Assembly: GCA_002338715.1 (NCBI GenBank)
Contig: DDIR01000119.1
Location: 1 to 64,000, forward strand
Direction of reading: 5' to 3'
DNA length: 64,000 bases
DNA from: Phycisphaerales bacterium UBA1845
Lineage (GTDB): Bacteria; Planctomycetota; Phycisphaerae; UBA1845
The notes below the pieces were generated by a model. It did no database searches. It saw only the letters and a list, made by a program, of their open reading frames with translations, and was not told the origin of the DNA. Shown here one piece after another: positions 17,171-27,005 of the stretch (the stretch's first letter is position 1; the number at the start of each line of letters is the position of its first letter). A program made the translations under genes and the position numbers.

Positions 17171-18496
17171 TTAGTCTTCGATCGGACTGATCCGCGCGCC
17201 GTCCTCTTCCTTTTTCTTTCCAAACTCCGGATCGATCTTCACCAGTGCGGCGACAATGAAGCCCGGTATGGTTGAAACCATCACCCACACGAAGAACTCT
17301 TTGTATCCCAGATACTCCTGAAGCCAACCGCTGACCATGCCTGGCAGCATCATGCTCAGCGCCATGAAACCGGTGCAGATCGCGAAGTGCGCGGTTTTGT
17401 GTTTGCCTTCCGAGACCATGATCATAAACAACATGTACGCGGTGAAACCAAACCCGTAACCGAATTGCTCAATGGATATCGTCGCTCCGATGAGCATGTG
17501 ATTGGAAGGTTGGGCATAAGCCAGGTAAACGTAAACCACATTCGGCAGGTTCATCATGAATACCATCGGCCACAACCAATAACGCAAACCGCGCCGCGAT
17601 ATCACCAAGCCGCCAAGAACGCCGCCAGCCAACAGCGCGATCACGCCGAACGTGCCTTTGAGAAGGCCAACCTGACTGGTATCAAGACCCAAGCCACCCG
17701 CGGACTGCGCATCCAACAGGAACGGGGAGGCCAGCTTTACGAGTTGGGCTTCGGAAAATCGGAACAACAAGAGGAAAGCAAGGATGACAACGATGCCTTC
17801 TTTCTTGAAGAATTCAGCGAACACCTTGAAAAATTCGCCGGCAAAGCTGCCCCGGTTTTCGCGACTTCGTCGAACGTCCGCCGCCGGTCGCGGCATCAAG
17901 AAGAAGTGGTAAACGAACATCGCCGCGAAGACGGCAGCCACCACGAACAGCGTGATCTTCCAAGCGACCCGCACCTCGCCGTAATGCGTTTCAAGCCTAC
18001 CGGCCAACATCACCAGCGCCCCTTCGCCCACAACCATCGCGATTCGATAAAACGTCGAGCGGATACCGACGAATGCCGCCTGCTGGTCCTCGCGCAAGCC
18101 CAACAAGTAGAAACCGTCGGCAGCGATGTCGTGGGTGGCGGAACTGAACGCCATCAACCAAAGAAATGCGAGGGTGTATTGGAAGAACCGCGGCGCGGGG
18201 ACGGACAGCGCCACCATCGCCAGCGACACGGCAATCACGGCTTGCATGAGCACAACCCAAAGTCGCTTCGTGCCCAGCAGATCCACCAGCGGGCTCCACA
18301 GGGGCTTGATGACCCAGGGCAAATAGAGCCAACTCGTGTAAAGGGCGATGTCGGTATTGGAGATATCCAGCCGCTTGTACATGATCACTGAGACGTTCAT
18401 CACAATGACGTAAGGGATGCCCTCGGCGAAGTAGAGTGTGGGAATCCACAACCACGGCCGGGTACTTTGGGCTGATTGTGTTGGAGCGTCCGACAT
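17171..18496 (-). CDS. AmpG-like MFS transporter
   Basis: A 441-residue protein with about 12 hydrophobic helices. The start, LWIPTLYFAEGIPYVIVMNVS, and HDIAADGFYLLGLREDQQAAF in the middle resemble AmpG-type permeases (PAT branch of the major facilitator superfamily), which import peptidoglycan muropeptides in Gram-negative bacteria. The substrate here is inferred only from that resemblance. A charged cytoplasmic loop (RRSRENRG) separates the halves, and the C-terminal tail is acidic-basic. No peptidoglycan-recycling genes are adjacent. Confidence 0.8.
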   Translation of the reverse strand: MSDAPTQSAQSTRPWLWIPTLYFAEGIPYVIVMNVSVIMYKRLDISNTDIALYTSWLYLPWVIKPLWSPLVDLLGTKRLWVVLMQAVIAVSLAMVALSVPAPRFFQYTLAFLWLMAFSSATHDIAADGFYLLGLREDQQAAFVGIRSTFYRIAMVVGEGALVMLAGRLETHYGEVRVAWKITLFVVAAVFAAMFVYHFFLMPRPAADVRRSRENRGSFAGEFFKVFAEFFKKEGIVVILAFLLLFRFSEAQLVKLASPFLLDAQSAGGLGLDTSQVGLLKGTFGVIALLAGGVLGGLVISRRGLRYWLWPMVFMMNLPNVVYVYLAYAQPSNHMLIGATISIEQFGYGFGFTAYMLFMIMVSEGKHKTAHFAICTGFMALSMMLPGMVSGWLQEYLGYKEFFVWVMVSTIPGFIVAALVKIDPEFGKKKEEDGARISPIED

Positions 18497-18729
18497 AATT
18501 GGCCTCCGTTGATGCGTGATAACCCCATTTAGACCAGGTGCATTCGGCTGTCAATCACACTCCACGCAGTCTTTCATCGCTCGGTTTCATCGTGCCTGCA
18601 TCAGCGAAAATTTCTATCTGACGTTTGAATCTGGTTTGCGGTGGATTCTATAGCACCGATCCTTTACGTTGAATTGGCATGATTGGGGATAATTGTCCAC
18701 GCGTTCTAAATCCGGGGATCACAAAAACC

Positions 18730-19284
18730 ATGTCGGCTGACCTGACAATCAACAATGAGCTGCTCGCGACGTTTTGCGATCAAGACGAGCATTCGCTTTC
18801 CGAACTCTCGGAGGCATCACCGGTGCTGCTGATTTTCCTGCGGCATATGGGGTGAATGTTTTGCCACGAGGCGCTGGCTGAGGTCTCAGCCAAAATGAAA
18901 TCGATCAACGGTGCCGGTGCGCGCGTGGTGCTCGTGCACATGATTTCCGAAGCCGAGGTCGCTCCTATGATGGAAGGGCACGGACTTGGGGAGACGTCGC
19001 GCATCAGCGATCCGGATCGCAAGCTGTATGCCGCGTTTGGGCTTGCGGAGGGGGGACTTGGGGCGATGCTGTCGCCGAAGGTCTGGGCGTGCGGGATCAA
19101 GGCGACGCTTGCGGGCCATCTGCCGCGCCGGCCCAACGGGAACGTCTGGCAGATGCCCGGGGTGTTCTTGATCCACCGCGAACAGGTGTTGTCGCGGTTT
19201 GTGGCTAAGACCATCTCAGACAAGCCGGATTTCGAATCGTTTGTGCGGACGGGACTTGAGTCGGTCCGCGATGATCTCGGCTGA
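18730..19284 (+). CDS. Predicted selenoprotein, AhpC/TSA-like thioredoxin-fold oxidoreductase
   Basis: Reading from ATG 18730, 41 codons lead to an in-frame TGA at 18853-18855, and the same frame continues without break to 19284, 184 residues in all. Around the TGA the protein reads [19 protein letters not shown]. Members of the AhpC-TSA_2/PRXL2-like family have a Cys-x-x-Cys here (FLRHxGCxFCxE), so Sec42-x-x-Cys45 fits exactly. Downstream family features also match: [14 protein letters not shown] and [14 protein letters not shown] hairpin with an AGGTCT apex lies ~20-30 nt after the TGA. A conventional reader would call only 18856-19284 (142 aa), losing the redox centre. Function: thiol/selenol redox, exact substrate unknown. 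No other sel genes are in the window. Confidence 0.87.
18875..18892 (+). promoter_or_regulatory. Candidate bacterial SECIS hairpin
   Basis: TGGCTGA (18875-18881) pairs with TCAGCCA (18886-18892) around the loop GGTC; the loop plus closing bases read AGGTCT, the same apex as the E. coli fdhF SECIS as I remember it. The loop is ~26 nt after the UGA at 18853-18855, within the range expected for SelB-dependent recoding. No bulged U is evident in the lower stem. The hairpin is inside the coding sequence, as in bacteria. Confidence 0.72.
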
Positions 19285-19334
19285 CCTGCCTTTGCCGATT
19301 GCGCTTTATTCGGTGTTGGTACTACAATCGATGC

Positions 19335-20747
<1,413 letters not shown>

Positions 20748-20776
20748 ATTTGGATTCGAACTGGCGGTAAGCGGCG

Positions 20777-22471
20777 ATGAAGAAGCGACAAACCGGTGGG
20801 ATCATTCACACCTACCGAAAATATGATCCGGTGCGATTTCCGCATCCGGCGCAGGAAGCACCCGACATGGTGTCGCCCGCGTTTGAGCATATGCTTGCGT
20901 ATGGCAATTCGCGCAGCCTGACGCCCGAACAACTGGCCAATGCCGTTCACATCGATCCGTCGCAAATCAAGGGGTTTGGACCGAGCATCGAATCGTTGAT
21001 CGCCATGCTCAAGGAACGGAAGCGCAAAATCCTCGCGACGTATGAGACGGAAGGTGCGTTGAAAGATGCAGCCCGCGCGTTTCAGGATGCGGCGACATCG
21101 AACAAACCGCCGAAAGTTCTCCGCGATGCGTACGATGCTGCGATACGCGACGAGCACCTGATGGATCTGGAACGGTTGTGGTATCGCACCAACGAGGACA
21201 GCGCGTTTGCCCGTGGACTTTTGCAGGTGATTCAGCGGTTGCAGGATCGCTTTGAAGTGGAGCACCTCGACGACAAGTACACGTTCACCGGGCGCGAACC
21301 GATGGACGTGCCCAAAGCGATCGACATTAAAGACGAACTCGAACGCATCGACGAATTGCTGCGCCAGTTGGAAGAAGCAGCGAAGAACGCCAAGGTGCAC
21401 ATCATCGATTTGGAGGCGTTGGCCGAATTCGCGGAAGAGCAGCAGATCGCCGACTTGGAGCGGATGGCTGAGCAGGTGCGGCAGATGGTGGAAGCAGCCG
21501 CAGAGCAGCAAGGTTTGCTAAACAATCAGGGCCATTTTCAACTGACACCCAAGGCCTACCGTTTGTTTCAGTCCAAATTGCTCGACAGCATCTTTGCGGA
21601 TTTGTCTGCGGCCAAGTCCGGTCGGCACAACGACAACATCACCGGTGACGGCGCCGTCGAACAGCAGCGAACCAAACCGTACCAATACGGCGACTCGCTG
21701 GCCAACATGGATGTGACCACGTCGGTTGTCAACGCCATGGTGCGAAGCGGCGGGAAGGAACCGGTCCGGTTGACGCCGCGCGACATCGAGATCCACGAGA
21801 CGCGAAACAACCCCAAGTGCGCGACAACCGTGTGCATGGACATGAGCGGTTCGATGCAGTGGGGCGGACTTTACATCAACGTTAAGCGGATGGCCCTCGC
21901 GCTGCACGGGTTAATTCGATCGGAATATCCCGGAGATTTCGTTGATTTTGTCGAGATCGCGTCGCTGCCGAAACGGCGCAGCGTTGGCGAAGTGATCGAA
22001 CTGATGCCCAAGCCCGTCACCATTCGCGAGCCGGTTGTGCGGCTGGTGGCGGACATGAGCGATGAACGGATCAGCGAACAGATTATCCCACCGCACTTTA
22101 CGAACATTCAGCACGGTCTGCGCCTCGCGCGGCAGATGCTTCAGGTACAGGACACCCCAAATCGACAGATCATTTTGATCACCGACGGTTTGCCCACCGC
22201 CCACTACGAAGACGAAAAGCTGTTTCTGCTCTATCCGCCCGATCCGCGCACCGAGGAGTTCACCATGCGCGAAGGCCTGCTCTGCAAGGAGCAGGGGATC
22301 GTCATCAATATCTTCCTTTTAAGCACGTGGGCACAAAATGAAGACGATGTGCGCTTTGCCCATCGGTTGGCCGAGTCGACTTCCGGGCGCGTGTTCTTCG
22401 TCGCCGGTCAGGAGTTGGAGCGGTACGTCGTGTGGGACTATCAGTCACGACGCCGCGGCATCATTGGTTAG
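20777..22471 (+). CDS. VWA-domain protein, partner of the AAA+ ATPase
   Basis: 564 residues. The N-terminal ~330 residues are mostly helical and charged. The C-terminal von Willebrand A domain has a MIDAS motif D355-MSGS with further elements ILITDGLPTAHYED and a Thr/Asp region downstream. Such proteins pair with MoxR-type ATPases (BchI/BchD, CbbQ/CbbO-like logic), binding Mg2+ and the client. The stop overlaps the stop of the convergent ankyrin gene by 4 nt. It probably shares a transcript with the upstream ATPase gene. Confidence 0.9.
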   Translation: MKKRQTGGIIHTYRKYDPVRFPHPAQEAPDMVSPAFEHMLAYGNSRSLTPEQLANAVHIDPSQIKGFGPSIESLIAMLKERKRKILATYETEGALKDAARAFQDAATSNKPPKVLRDAYDAAIRDEHLMDLERLWYRTNEDSAFARGLLQVIQRLQDRFEVEHLDDKYTFTGREPMDVPKAIDIKDELERIDELLRQLEEAAKNAKVHIIDLEALAEFAEEQQIADLERMAEQVRQMVEAAAEQQGLLNNQGHFQLTPKAYRLFQSKLLDSIFADLSAAKSGRHNDNITGDGAVEQQRTKPYQYGDSLANMDVTTSVVNAMVRSGGKEPVRLTPRDIEIHETRNNPKCATTVCMDMSGSMQWGGLYINVKRMALALHGLIRSEYPGDFVDFVEIASLPKRRSVGEVIELMPKPVTIREPVVRLVADMSDERISEQIIPPHFTNIQHGLRLARQMLQVQDTPNRQIILITDGLPTAHYEDEKLFLLYPPDPRTEEFTMREGLLCKEQGIVINIFLLSTWAQNEDDVRFAHRLAESTSGRVFFVAGQELERYVVWDYQSRRRGIIG

Positions 22472-23499
22472 CCTATTTCCTGCAACCGGGATGCCAACTT
22501 CGCATGCCCTTTTTCGGTAGCGATCTGTGCAGCCGTCTTGCCTTCAGGCGTGGTTCGAACCGCATCTGCCCCGGCGCTGATCAAGACATCGGCCACCTTG
22601 ACCAGGAGTGCGTCAATCTCTTGGGCGTTTTCTTCGGTCGCAGCAGCAACGAGCAACGGAGTCAGTCCCTCCGAGTTGGCGGCATTGAGATCGGCGCCGG
22701 CATCGATGAGCTGCTTGCACGCTGCTGCGCGGAAACGCTGAGCCGCAACATGCAGCGGTGTGTTACCGGCGCTGTTGGCGGCTGCGATGTTCGCACCTTT
22801 CCTGATGAGCAGGGCGATGGCCTCGGTGTTGTCCGCCTGGGCCGCGACATGGAGCGGCGTGTTGTCATTTGCGTCTGCGGCGTCGATCTTCGCGCCGTTT
22901 TCGAGCAGCAATTCGATCGTCTTTGTTTTGGCATTCATGCTCGCAAGATGGAGCGGCGTGTGTTGCCCGTCATCTGCTGCGTTCACGTTGGCATTCGCAT
23001 CCAGCAGCATGGTCACAATCGCTGACTGCGCGTCGGATGGGGCGGTACGATTACGCGACGAAGTGGATTTGCCGTTGGCGTGTGGCGTCAGCGCTTCATG
23101 AAGCGGCGTTTCGCCTGTCGTTGATTTCGCGTTCACATCCGCGCCGGCAGCAATGAGTGCTTCAACAATACCCACCTGCTGATTGAGCGCGGCAGCATGG
23201 AGGGGCGTCTGGCCCTTCGCATCCACTGCGTTCACGTCAGCACCCGAATCGATCAGAAACGCCGCCACATCCGCATGGTTGGTGATCGCCACCGCGTGCA
23301 GCGGAGACCAGCCGAGCTTCGTCGTGGACTGGAGCAACTCCGGAGAGTCGGCCAACATCGACTTGACCGTACCGAGATCGCCCTTCATCACCGCGATCTG
23401 AAATTGCCGCGCCCCCGATTCACCCGCATCATCCGCCAAAACAGGCATCGCGCAGAAAATCACGAGCAACGCGCCCAAAACCAATCGTCTTGCAATCAT
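22468..23499 (-). CDS. Exported ankyrin-repeat protein
   Basis: About 343 residues from the ATG at 23497-23499 (MIARRLVLGALLVIFCAMPVLA), which supplies a signal peptide cut near VLADDAG. At least seven ankyrin repeats follow, recognisable as G-x-TPLHxA blocks (GWSPLHAVAI, GQTPLHAAAL, GETPLHEAL, QHTPLHLAS, DNTPLHVAAQ, GNTPLHVAAQ and GLTPLLVAA), plus a final degenerate one. One repeat has an inserted Ser/Arg loop (KSTSSRNRTAPS). Ankyrin proteins bind other proteins; the partner is unknown. It starts 34 nt after the M14 peptidase gene, so they may share a transcript. Confidence 0.92.
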   Translation of the reverse strand: MIARRLVLGALLVIFCAMPVLADDAGESGARQFQIAVMKGDLGTVKSMLADSPELLQSTTKLGWSPLHAVAITNHADVAAFLIDSGADVNAVDAKGQTPLHAAALNQQVGIVEALIAAGADVNAKSTTGETPLHEALTPHANGKSTSSRNRTAPSDAQSAIVTMLLDANANVNAADDGQHTPLHLASMNAKTKTIELLLENGAKIDAADANDNTPLHVAAQADNTEAIALLIRKGANIAAANSAGNTPLHVAAQRFRAAACKQLIDAGADLNAANSEGLTPLLVAAATEENAQEIDALLVKVADVLISAGADAVRTTPEGKTAAQIATEKGHAKLASRLQEIG

Positions 23500-23533
23500 T
23501 GTCTTTCTCACTTCTTTCAAGAATCGCTCACAC

Positions 23534-25540
23534 TTACATCTGCGAGACGAAGTCATCGAGATCTTGTACTTCAACGACACCGTTTCCATCGAGATCGCCC
23601 GGGGCACAAGCCGCTGTCAGGGGGTTGGCTCCAAAGCATTGCTGAAACGATGCAAAGTCGAACAAATCAACCGTGCCATTGTCTGAGTAGTCGCCATCGC
23701 CCGGCGTCGGAACCACCGAGAACACCGCGTCGCTGACGTCCCATTGACCGAAAGTCGTCCCGCCGTTGTACACCGCACGCACGCGGACTTTGTAATCAAC
23801 GCCGAGATAAGGCGGCGTCCATGGGGTCGAGGAAACGCCAGCCGGCGTCAATGCGATGACGTCCGTCCAAACCGTGCCGTCGTCGGTGATCTGCAGGTCG
23901 TCGATCCAAACCGTATCGCTGTAGTTGCTGACGCTGACGTCCTTGGTGTACTCCCATTTGAGTTCGTGTGAACCCGGCGAGAGGGTGGTGGCGTATTGCG
24001 TCCAGCTGCCATTGCCCGACACGTGCACGACCCGCGTGCCATCGACGTAGAAATTGAAGAAGTCGTAGTTGACTTCGGAACTGACGCGATACCAGAAGCT
24101 CATGTCGCCGCCATTGACGGTGCGGGTCATCCATGTGACCTGATTGTCACTCGTGTTGCCGGCTTGGGCTGCGAATGTACCGCTGTGGGTCGATCCGCTG
24201 GTCACGCTCCACGGTACGCTGCCGCCGGTTGTGTATTCGGGCGTGAGCGAACCGCTTTCAAAACCGTCGCCCGTCACCTGAAGGGCGTCGGCATTGTCTG
24301 TGTATTGCACCTGATACTGCGCGACGGTGTTGCCCGTCCATGCAACCGCATCGGTCAAACCGATCTTCAACTCTTCGCCACCGTTGGGGAATCCAAGCGT
24401 CGGTGGTGTGTACATCTCCACGTCCTGCCGCGTCGCATCGCCCGATAGCACCGGGATATTGCTGACGGTGATCGGATCATAACCGACGGCTTCAAATGAC
24501 AGGTCGTACGTTCCCGGTTCAATCAAACGGTGATAATCGCCGACGTCCGGGTCGGAATACACATCGTTGAAACTGCGTCCATCGACGCGGATCGTGGCTG
24601 CGACGGGTAGTCCGCTGACGCCATCGGTGACGAGTCCGCGAACGCCAACGAGCGACGTTTCGATGTAGGACATCATCGAGACGCGATTGTCTGCCCAGAA
24701 CTGCGGGATCAGCGTTGCTGACGGCTGCTTGGTCACTCCAATTTCCAGCGTGATTTCCTTGTTGCCCATGAAATGGTAATTCCAGTCCTGCATCCCGCCG
24801 TGAACGATGTACCAGTCGGCGCCGTTGGTGCGGCCATGGTACCAGTCGCCGTTCCACATCGGCAGATTGTGCTGCGTATATTCCTCGGACATCCAGATGA
24901 GGAGCAGGTCATCGTCGGCGTAGCGCGAGCCGGTGTCTTCATTGTCGAATGGATAGTTGGCGACGAGTTCACCGCCGTGCAGGTTGGCCGACGCGGTGAA
25001 GGTGTGCTGGGCGCTCCAGTTCATGATGACGGCCGTCTCGACTTGCCGGCCCGTTGTGGTGTTGGGGGTGCCAAGGTCCGGGAAGTCGCGGTTGAGGTCG
25101 ACACCGTTGGCATTGGTGCGGGTGCGCGAGGCCTTGTCGTAACCGTCCGGATTCATCAGCGGAACGATCCACAAGTCAACCTCGTCGATGATGTTGGTCG
25201 CCTGCGGATCGGTGCCATAGTTGGTGAGGAGATAGTCGATGAGCATCATGCACATCTTCGTGCCGACGATTTCATCGCCATGCATGGTTGCGATGTACTT
25301 GAATTCGGGTTCGTCTTCTTCAGCCGGCATGTTGTCGGAGATGCGCAGCGCCCAGATGTCGCGTCCCTGAACGCTTTGCCCGAGGTTGTATCGCTTGCAG
25401 AGCGTTGGATACGTGGATTCGTAGGTCAGCAACGTCGGACCGATGTCGGCATAGTTGGTCCAGGTGTCAGCCGACGCCCGCGAATTTCCAAATAAGATTA
25501 GACCGGTTAAGACGACTGCGAGAAACGGATGGCGAAACAT
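23534..25540 (-). CDS. Exported M14 zinc carboxypeptidase with dockerin-like tail
   Basis: 668 residues. Signal peptide (MFRHPFLAVVLTGLILFGNS), then an M14 carboxypeptidase domain with zinc ligands H87 and E90 in MHGDE, the third His in ANLHGGELVANYP, and catalytic Glu in EITLEIGV. A carboxypeptidase-D-type regulatory beta domain (VRGLVTDGVSGLPVAATIRVDG) follows, then beta domains with fibronectin/MAM-like features, and a C-terminal pair of Ca2+-loop repeats (GDGDYSDNGTVDLFDF and GDLDGNGVVEVQDLDDF) like dockerin. It probably trims C-terminal residues from peptides outside the cell. The tail may anchor or bind Ca2+. Confidence 0.92.
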   Translation of the reverse strand: MFRHPFLAVVLTGLILFGNSRASADTWTNYADIGPTLLTYESTYPTLCKRYNLGQSVQGRDIWALRISDNMPAEEDEPEFKYIATMHGDEIVGTKMCMMLIDYLLTNYGTDPQATNIIDEVDLWIVPLMNPDGYDKASRTRTNANGVDLNRDFPDLGTPNTTTGRQVETAVIMNWSAQHTFTASANLHGGELVANYPFDNEDTGSRYADDDLLLIWMSEEYTQHNLPMWNGDWYHGRTNGADWYIVHGGMQDWNYHFMGNKEITLEIGVTKQPSATLIPQFWADNRVSMMSYIETSLVGVRGLVTDGVSGLPVAATIRVDGRSFNDVYSDPDVGDYHRLIEPGTYDLSFEAVGYDPITVSNIPVLSGDATRQDVEMYTPPTLGFPNGGEELKIGLTDAVAWTGNTVAQYQVQYTDNADALQVTGDGFESGSLTPEYTTGGSVPWSVTSGSTHSGTFAAQAGNTSDNQVTWMTRTVNGGDMSFWYRVSSEVNYDFFNFYVDGTRVVHVSGNGSWTQYATTLSPGSHELKWEYTKDVSVSNYSDTVWIDDLQITDDGTVWTDVIALTPAGVSSTPWTPPYLGVDYKVRVRAVYNGGTTFGQWDVSDAVFSVVPTPGDGDYSDNGTVDLFDFASFQQCFGANPLTAACAPGDLDGNGVVEVQDLDDFVSQM

Positions 25541-25921
25541 GAGATGACCTTTTTCAAAGGCGGATGAATTCCCCTGCCTTGATCGAATTGCGCAATCGCA
25601 AACGGCGAGTGTGATGCGCTTCGATCAACGGTGGATTTTAAGTCTGCGGGGCTTTCGATTCTGTGGGTCCGATGCCATCAAAGTCCGTGGCACCGTCGCA
25701 CTAACCGGCGGGGTCACGGGTCTTCGCCCGTGATTCGGCGTAGCATGATGGACAACAAATCCGCAGGAAGCAAAATCCCTGCTCAAGCGTCCATCATATC
25801 GACGCCCGCAAACGGGCTCAACCCTCTTCGCAGAGAAACCGGGCGCAAAAGGGTGTCCAAATCATTGCTGGAAAAACGAAGTGGTTTAGTCGATGATCGC
25901 GTCCAATAAACTGCGGATAAG
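25541..25921. other. Intergenic region with a small GC-rich hairpin
   Basis: 381 nt between divergent genes. TCACGGG (25714-25720) and CCCGTGA (25727-25733) pair around TCTTCG, a stable REP-like hairpin. No T-run and no coding frame with support were found. Promoters for the carboxypeptidase (minus) and perhaps the small membrane protein (plus) should lie here. Confidence 0.5.
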
Positions 25922-26236
25922 GTGGTTCGTAAGGTGCGAGGCATTGTGGTTGTGAAGCGACAAACGTATCGCCTGCTGCTTGTATTGACCGTGGCCAACT
26001 GCGCGTTGGCAATGGTTGGGCTAGCAATGCGGCCCGATACATCAAACTGGGGCCCGGACAAACTGAACGCGCACGCGCTGTGGACGGCAGCGGGGCGCGC
26101 CAGTTTTGCGCTGCTTGCCGGTTGGATTTTGCTGGCCGCGATACAGCGCTTCCGCATGAATCGATCCATGGTGATCTGCGGAGCGCTGATCGCGACTCAT
26201 CTGGTCTTGTGGATCATGTGGCCCAGTTGGTCGTAG
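25922..26236 (+). CDS. Small hypothetical membrane protein
   Basis: I do not recognise this protein. The frame gives up to 104 residues with three hydrophobic stretches (LLLVLTVANCALAMVGLAM, ASFALLAGWILLAAI, MVICGALIATHLVLWIMW) separated by short polar loops, which argues for a real inner-membrane protein. All candidate starts are GTG (25922, 25934, 25946, 25952); the one at 25946 has GAGG a few bases upstream. An opposing minus-strand frame over the same DNA (25783-26169) looks like a shadow. It stands alone. Confidence 0.45.
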   Translation: MVRKVRGIVVVKRQTYRLLLVLTVANCALAMVGLAMRPDTSNWGPDKLNAHALWTAAGRASFALLAGWILLAAIQRFRMNRSMVICGALIATHLVLWIMWPSWS

Positions 26237-26282
26237 GCCGAAACCTGTTCGCCTATGCAAACATCTTGGGCGGCGCTTGCAA

Positions 26283-26822
26283 CTACGTGGCGTTCGCGGT
26301 TTCTTCTTCCTTGGGCTGTTCGGCGCTGATTTTCAGTTTCTTCTTGTCTTTGTCTCCACCCTTGGCTTCGCTGTCTTTCTCGTCGCTCATCGCGGTGAGA
26401 ATGGTTTCGATCGCCGAGATCGCCGTGTCATTCTTCTCGGCCATCTTGCAGGCTTCTTCGGCGATGGCCTCGAGGAGTTTCGGCAACTTCGGAAGGGTGT
26501 TGAGCTTCAAATCGCGCGAGCATGACGCCCACGGTTTCGGGCCCGTGTGCTCTTCCTGATCCTCGTGGCGAATCAACTGCTCGACGACGACGCGAAACTT
26601 ACCGTCCACGCGGTCGTACCCCAGCCACACGTGCTGTTCTGAGGGCGCTTCTTTCGATCCGATGCGTTCGGCCAGTATCCAACACGGCAGACCGATGCTG
26701 CACTGATCGTTGAGAAACGCCTCGACCTTGGCCACGGTGTCGTTGGCCGCTGACGTCGTGTCGTTTAGTTTCGGGGAGAGTTCCTGAAGGGTTTCGATGG
26801 CTTTGCGCACTTTCTTCGACAT
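26283..26822 (-). CDS. Hypothetical protein, charged C-terminus
   Basis: A 179-residue protein I do not recognise. The N-terminal ~40 residues are helical (MSKKVRKAIETLQELSPKLND), the middle has a compact mixed region with GLPCWILAERIG and EQHVWLGYDRVDGKFRVVVEQ, and the last ~35 residues are Lys/Glu-rich. No signal peptide. Codon use looks coding. It lies 183 nt downstream of the CofD-like gene on the same strand, so it might be the last gene of the GAK-type operon, but the gap makes this uncertain. Confidence 0.7.
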   Translation of the reverse strand: MSKKVRKAIETLQELSPKLNDTTSAANDTVAKVEAFLNDQCSIGLPCWILAERIGSKEAPSEQHVWLGYDRVDGKFRVVVEQLIRHEDQEEHTGPKPWASCSRDLKLNTLPKLPKLLEAIAEEACKMAEKNDTAISAIETILTAMSDEKDSEAKGGDKDKKKLKISAEQPKEEETANAT

Positions 26823-27005
26823 GTTTGAATCACTCCGTTTCCGGGCCCGTTTGGGCAGTCAACCAAGACAACAACTCATAAGCCAGCGTCAGCTAAGACG
26901 ACTGGACTTAAACGATAGCGCCCATGCTACTGGGCGGTGCTGCATCCTACGTACTTTATCGATCGTTTGCCACCCGACCATTACTGTTTCGCAGCAATCG
27001 CTTCT

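Noticed and set aside
17387..18391. 334-codon + strand frame opposite the MFS transporter
   Set aside because: It is His/Gln-rich with no hydrophobic pattern, and the opposite strand has twelve helices of a real transporter.
18853..18855. TGA in the AhpC/TSA-like gene taken as a pseudogene or sequencing error
   Set aside because: The frame is open on both sides, the position is exactly the catalytic Cys of the family, and a SECIS-like hairpin follows. A random nonsense mutation at this site with a hairpin is less likely, though reads could still show an error.
25783..26169. 128-codon minus-strand frame opposite the small membrane protein
   Set aside because: No hydrophobic or domain pattern; the + strand has three plausible membrane helices.
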